From an uncultured Clostridia bacterium (GTDB taxonomy: Bacteria; Bacillota; Clostridia; TANB77; CAG-508): DNA of 9,563 nucleotides. The stretch spans positions 1 through 9,563 of the forward strand of contig CANQMY010000032.1 in NCBI GenBank assembly GCA_947625075.1. The letters run 5' to 3'. Each line of letters opens with the position of its first letter. The first letter of the stretch is position 1. The notes beneath the pieces were generated by a model that had not been told where the DNA came from, ran no database searches, and saw only the letters and a list, made by a program, of their open reading frames with translations. Position numbers and translations under genes: made by a program. Below are positions 6,800-9,563 of the stretch, one piece after another.

Positions 6800-7000
6800 A
6801 AAGGAGAGTATGATTTTGCTATTTGTATAAAAGCACCAGAAAATCATATAATGAAATAGGTAGTCCTTGAAAAATAATAAGAAACAATACTAAATCAAAA
6901 GAATTTTAAATTAGCGGATGAAATAAGAGATAAAATAGAAGAAAAAGGATATATTATTAAAAATACAATAGACGGAGTTGAAATTGAAAAAAATAATTAG
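6800..7000 (+). pseudogene. cysS: Relic of cysteinyl-tRNA synthetase, internally deleted
   Basis: Between the PBP and DUF1189 genes lie two scraps of a CysS protein, the enzyme that charges tRNA-Cys. The first, from 6809, reads YDFAICIKAPENHIMK, matching the family segment DFALW-x-KAP-x-x-HIM-x-W-DSPWG. It then breaks at TAG 6857-6859; one inserted base and one transition restore WDSPW. The second, from about 6874, reads IIRNNTKSKEF. After one extra T in the TTTT run at 6904-6907 it continues KLADEIRDKIEEKG (6908 onwards) and ends at TAG 6998-7000. This is the C-terminal KxFxxADEIRDxLxxxG block of CysS. Roughly 200 residues between the scraps are gone, and no N-terminal catalytic part remains. 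There is no functional product. As CysS is essential, an intact copy must exist elsewhere, so this is probably a duplicated or replaced copy in decay. Confidence 0.82.
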
Positions 7001-7012
7001 GAGGAAAAGAAA

Positions 7013-8053
7013 ATGGAAAAAAATATACCATTTTTCAAAAAAATTATAATAAGTATTAAAGATTTAGACAAATATAATCTTCTTATAGCTGAAAAAATGA
7101 GAAGATCAATAATATATTTATTAGAAATTATGATTATATTTACTCTAATTTTATCGGCAATAATGACTTATAAAACAAATGAATTAATAAATAAATCTCT
7201 TAACTATATTGTTCAAAATGTTCCAGATTTTACAATTGATTCAGAAGGACTAAAATTAAATAGTGAAGAAAATTATACTTTAGATGCAATAAAAGATTTA
7301 GGAATAAAAATTATATTAGATGACAAAGCAGAAGAGATAAATGCTTATCAGGAAGAAATAGATAATTTTGATGGCAGTCTAATAGTAGCTTTAAAAAATA
7401 AAGTTGTTATAATTTCAGAAGGAAACAAAATGGAATTCCAATATGAAAATTTATTAAATACAAATGAGATAAGTAATATAAGTAAAGATGGCATAATTTC
7501 AGCATTTGAAGATAATAAAGTTCAAATTAATATTGCAATTTTTATGTCTATGTTTGGAATGAATTATTTAATTTATACTATTAGTGTATTTATAGATGCT
7601 TTAGCATTATCTTTACTAGTTATAATTATTAGTAAAATGGCAAAAATACCATTAAAGTATTCTCAAGCTTTAATAATAGCAATTTCATCATTAACATTAC
7701 CGATTATACTAAATTTAGTATACTCAAGTGCAAATTTATTAAATAATTTTTATATGCCATATTTCCAAATTATGTATGCACTTATTTCTTATATTTATAT
7801 TGTTGCTGTAATTTTAATTATGAGATCAGATTTAATTAAGAAAAAACAACTTATAAAAGCAACTATTGAGGTTAAAGAATTAGAGAAAAATCTTGAAAAT
7901 AGAGATGAAAAAAATAAAGATGACTCAGATGAAAAAGATAAAGACGAAGATGATTCAGATGAAAATAAAGATAAAAAACTTGATGATGTTAAAAGAAAAG
8001 TAAAAGGAAAAGACAATCCAGAACCACAAGCAAATATTGAAGGAGGAAAATAG
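7013..8053 (+). CDS. DUF1189 family membrane protein
   Basis: The 346-residue protein has the DUF1189 layout: a short N-terminal segment beginning with FFKK and SIKD, one membrane helix (about 31-52), and an extracytoplasmic domain (about 53-170). That domain has the family-like opening VPDFTIDSEGLKLN and a later EGNKMEFQYENL stretch. A hydrophobic C-terminal region follows, with helices at about 174-209 (long, perhaps two), 217-243 and 250-272. From about residue 275 the tail is cytoplasmic, first a Lys/Glu helix, then an Asp/Lys/Glu-rich low-complexity stretch to the end. No catalytic motif is visible, and the family's function is not established as far as I know. GGAGG at 7000-7004 lies eight bases before the ATG. 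It overlaps the end of the cysS relic. The stop is four bases from ftsH, so the two are very likely co-transcribed, perhaps with the PBP gene since no terminator is visible between them. Confidence 0.75.
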   Translation: MEKNIPFFKKIIISIKDLDKYNLLIAEKMRRSIIYLLEIMIIFTLILSAIMTYKTNELINKSLNYIVQNVPDFTIDSEGLKLNSEENYTLDAIKDLGIKIILDDKAEEINAYQEEIDNFDGSLIVALKNKVVIISEGNKMEFQYENLLNTNEISNISKDGIISAFEDNKVQINIAIFMSMFGMNYLIYTISVFIDALALSLLVIIISKMAKIPLKYSQALIIAISSLTLPIILNLVYSSANLLNNFYMPYFQIMYALISYIYIVAVILIMRSDLIKKKQLIKATIEVKELEKNLENRDEKNKDDSDEKDKDEDDSDENKDKKLDDVKRKVKGKDNPEPQANIEGGK

Positions 8054-8057
8054 TATA

Positions 8058-9563
8058 ATGCAAGATAATTTCAACGAAGAAGAAAACAAGAAACTAAATA
8101 ACTCTAAGAATAGTGAAAAAAAGAAAAATGATAAAAAACAAGATGGAAAATTTAAGAAAAAACTAATATTTATAATAATTTTTATAATAGTATTTTCTGG
8201 AATTGCAATGGCATTTTATATTAATGCTCAGCAAAATAGTGATGATAAAAAAGTGTCTTATACACAACTAATAAAAGATATTGATGAAAGAAAAATAGGT
8301 AAAGTTGAAATGACTGTTGGCAGTTCTTCAATTGTAGTTACCTATAATGATGAATCTGGAAAGCTACCAGATGAAAATAATAAGGAAGAATTAGAAAAAT
8401 ATAAAAAGAATGCGATTGTTCCAAATATACAAGCATTTATTGAATTAATACAAGAAAAAGCACTTCAAGGTAATAATATTGATTTAATTCAAAAACAACA
8501 AAATATTATTTTAAGTATAGGTTCAGGTATTATTTCATTTTTACCTACTTTGATAATGTTGTCACTTATAATAGTACTATTTCAAATGCAAGGTTTAGGA
8601 GATAAGGGAAAAGTATATGACCCTAATATTTCTGTAGATAAAATAACATTTAAAAATGTTGCAGGATTAAAAGAAGAAAAAGCAGAAATGATAGAAATTG
8701 TTGACTTTCTTAAAGAACCAAAGAAATATGCTAAAATGGGTGCAAGAGTTCCTAAAGGTGTTTTGCTATGTGGAAAACCTGGAACAGGAAAAACATTAAT
8801 AGCTAAAGCAATTGCTGGGGAAGCAGATGTTCCTTTTATATCAATAAGTGGTTCAGAATTTATAGAAATGTTTGCAGGACTTGGAGCATCTAGAGTAAGA
8901 AAGTTATTTGAAAAAGCACAAAAAATTTCACCATGTATAGTATTTATTGATGAAATTGATGCAATAGGATCTAGAAGAACAAGTAATAGTGGAGCTGATA
9001 CAGAGAATAACCAAACATTAAATCAATTATTAGTTGAAATGGATGGATTTGAAACAGATGGATCTGTAATTGTTATTGCAGCAACTAATAGACCTGAAAT
9101 GTTAGATGAAGCATTATTAAGACCAGGAAGATTTGATAGAACGATAACAATTGGCCTTCCAGATATAACTGATAGAGAAGAAATATTAAAAATTCATAGT
9201 AAAAATAAAAAAATATCAAAAGAAGTTAATTTCAAATCTATAGCAGAAGATACAGCTGGATTTAGTGGAGCAGAATTAGAAAATATTTTAAATGAGGCAG
9301 CTATTTTAGCTGCAAGCAAAAAGCATGAAGAAATTAATAATGATGATATTGAAGAAGCAGTTAAAAAGGTAACAGTTGGATTAGAAAAGAAAGATAAAGT
9401 AATTTCTGATAAAGATAAAAAATTAACAGCATATCATGAAGCTGGACATGCAGTTGTAAGTAGATATCTAGAAACTCAAGATAATGTAAAAGAAGTTTCT
9501 ATAATTCCAAGAGGATTTGCCGGTGGATATACAATGTATAAAACAAATGAGGACAAATTCTAT
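8058..9563 (+). CDS. ftsH: ATP-dependent zinc metalloprotease FtsH (3' end outside window)
   Basis: FtsH is a membrane-anchored AAA+ protease that extracts and degrades misfolded membrane proteins and short-lived regulators as a hexamer. The window holds the first 502 residues. A polar Lys-rich N-terminal tail (1-35) is followed by membrane helix 1 (36-56), an extracytoplasmic domain (about 57-148) and helix 2 (about 150-177). The AAA+ module has Walker A GKPGTGKT (239-246), the pore-loop segment MFAGLGASR, Walker B CIVFIDEIDAIG, and the second region of homology NRPEMLDEALLRPGRFDR. The zinc site HEAGH is at 460-464. The sequence then runs IIPRGFAGGYTMY and is cut, so the third zinc ligand is not visible. 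Differences from the common form include GKPGTGKT for GPPGTGKT and FAGLG for FVGVG. AGGAGG at 8041-8046 precedes the ATG by 11 bases. The identity is certain; whether it is the main or a second FtsH is open. Confidence 0.96.
   Translation, partial: MQDNFNEEENKKLNNSKNSEKKKNDKKQDGKFKKKLIFIIIFIIVFSGIAMAFYINAQQNSDDKKVSYTQLIKDIDERKIGKVEMTVGSSSIVVTYNDESGKLPDENNKEELEKYKKNAIVPNIQAFIELIQEKALQGNNIDLIQKQQNIILSIGSGIISFLPTLIMLSLIIVLFQMQGLGDKGKVYDPNISVDKITFKNVAGLKEEKAEMIEIVDFLKEPKKYAKMGARVPKGVLLCGKPGTGKTLIAKAIAGEADVPFISISGSEFIEMFAGLGASRVRKLFEKAQKISPCIVFIDEIDAIGSRRTSNSGADTENNQTLNQLLVEMDGFETDGSVIVIAATNRPEMLDEALLRPGRFDRTITIGLPDITDREEILKIHSKNKKISKEVNFKSIAEDTAGFSGAELENILNEAAILAASKKHEEINNDDIEEAVKKVTVGLEKKDKVISDKDKKLTAYHEAGHAVVSRYLETQDNVKEVSIIPRGFAGGYTMYKTNEDKFY

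Noticed and set aside
6800..6860. A small intact peptide gene starting near AAAGGAG at 6800
   Set aside because: The GGAGAG is part of the CysS reading frame (residues before YDFA), no in-frame start gives a sensible peptide, and the match to the CysS middle segment explains the stretch better.
7795..8016. Open frame of 73 codons on the - strand
   Set aside because: It is the complement of the Asp/Lys-rich DUF1189 tail, giving a Ser/Phe string with no gene features.
1..9563. CRISPR array, insertion sequence, prophage or defence island
   Set aside because: No spaced direct repeats, transposase or integrase motifs, or phage structural genes are visible, and the tRNA edge shows no attachment-site duplication within the window.

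Overview
The window is strongly AT-rich, with codon use dominated by A/T-ending codons and strong AGGAG/GGAGG ribosome binding sites. It reads as a chromosomal segment of a low-GC Firmicute. A clostridial, probably uncultured gut-type lineage fits best. The supports are a pilin of the ITLIALVVT type, a class A PBP with a PASTA domain, a DUF1189 membrane protein next to ftsH, and an omega subunit of the Firmicutes type. The lineage is an inference; no phylogeny could be run. All protein genes lie on the + strand. A tRNA-Val (anticodon TAC) is transcribed outward on the - strand at the left edge.

Layout. (1) 1-69 is the tRNA-Val, with a near-consensus promoter at 89-117. (2) 235-2079 is an operon-like run: a 73-residue mini prepilin, rsmE (16S rRNA m3U1498 methyltransferase, start one base after the pilin stop), and a membrane protein of unknown function with a long Lys/Ser/Asn-rich N-terminus. 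(3) 2160-3015 is rpoZ plus an archaeal-type CMP-kinase-like gene, read from a clear promoter and closed by an intrinsic terminator. (4) 3115-3781 is dprA, broken by a lost start codon (ATA) and a one-base frameshift. (5) 3860-6790 is a large class A penicillin-binding protein with its own promoter. (6) 6800-7000 is a short relic of cysS (cysteinyl-tRNA synthetase), internally deleted and frameshifted. (7) 7013-8053 is a DUF1189 membrane protein. (8) 8058 to the right edge is ftsH, cut by the window end.

The intact genes are mostly housekeeping: translation (tRNA-Val, rsmE), transcription (rpoZ), nucleotide metabolism (cmk-like), wall synthesis (PBP1A) and membrane protein quality control (FtsH). 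I see no phage, CRISPR, transposon or defence system. The less ordinary content is the two decayed genes, the P-loop without a lysine in the CMP-kinase-like protein, the mini prepilin coupled to rsmE, and two AT-rich dyads at promoters. I found no convincing undescribed multi-gene system.
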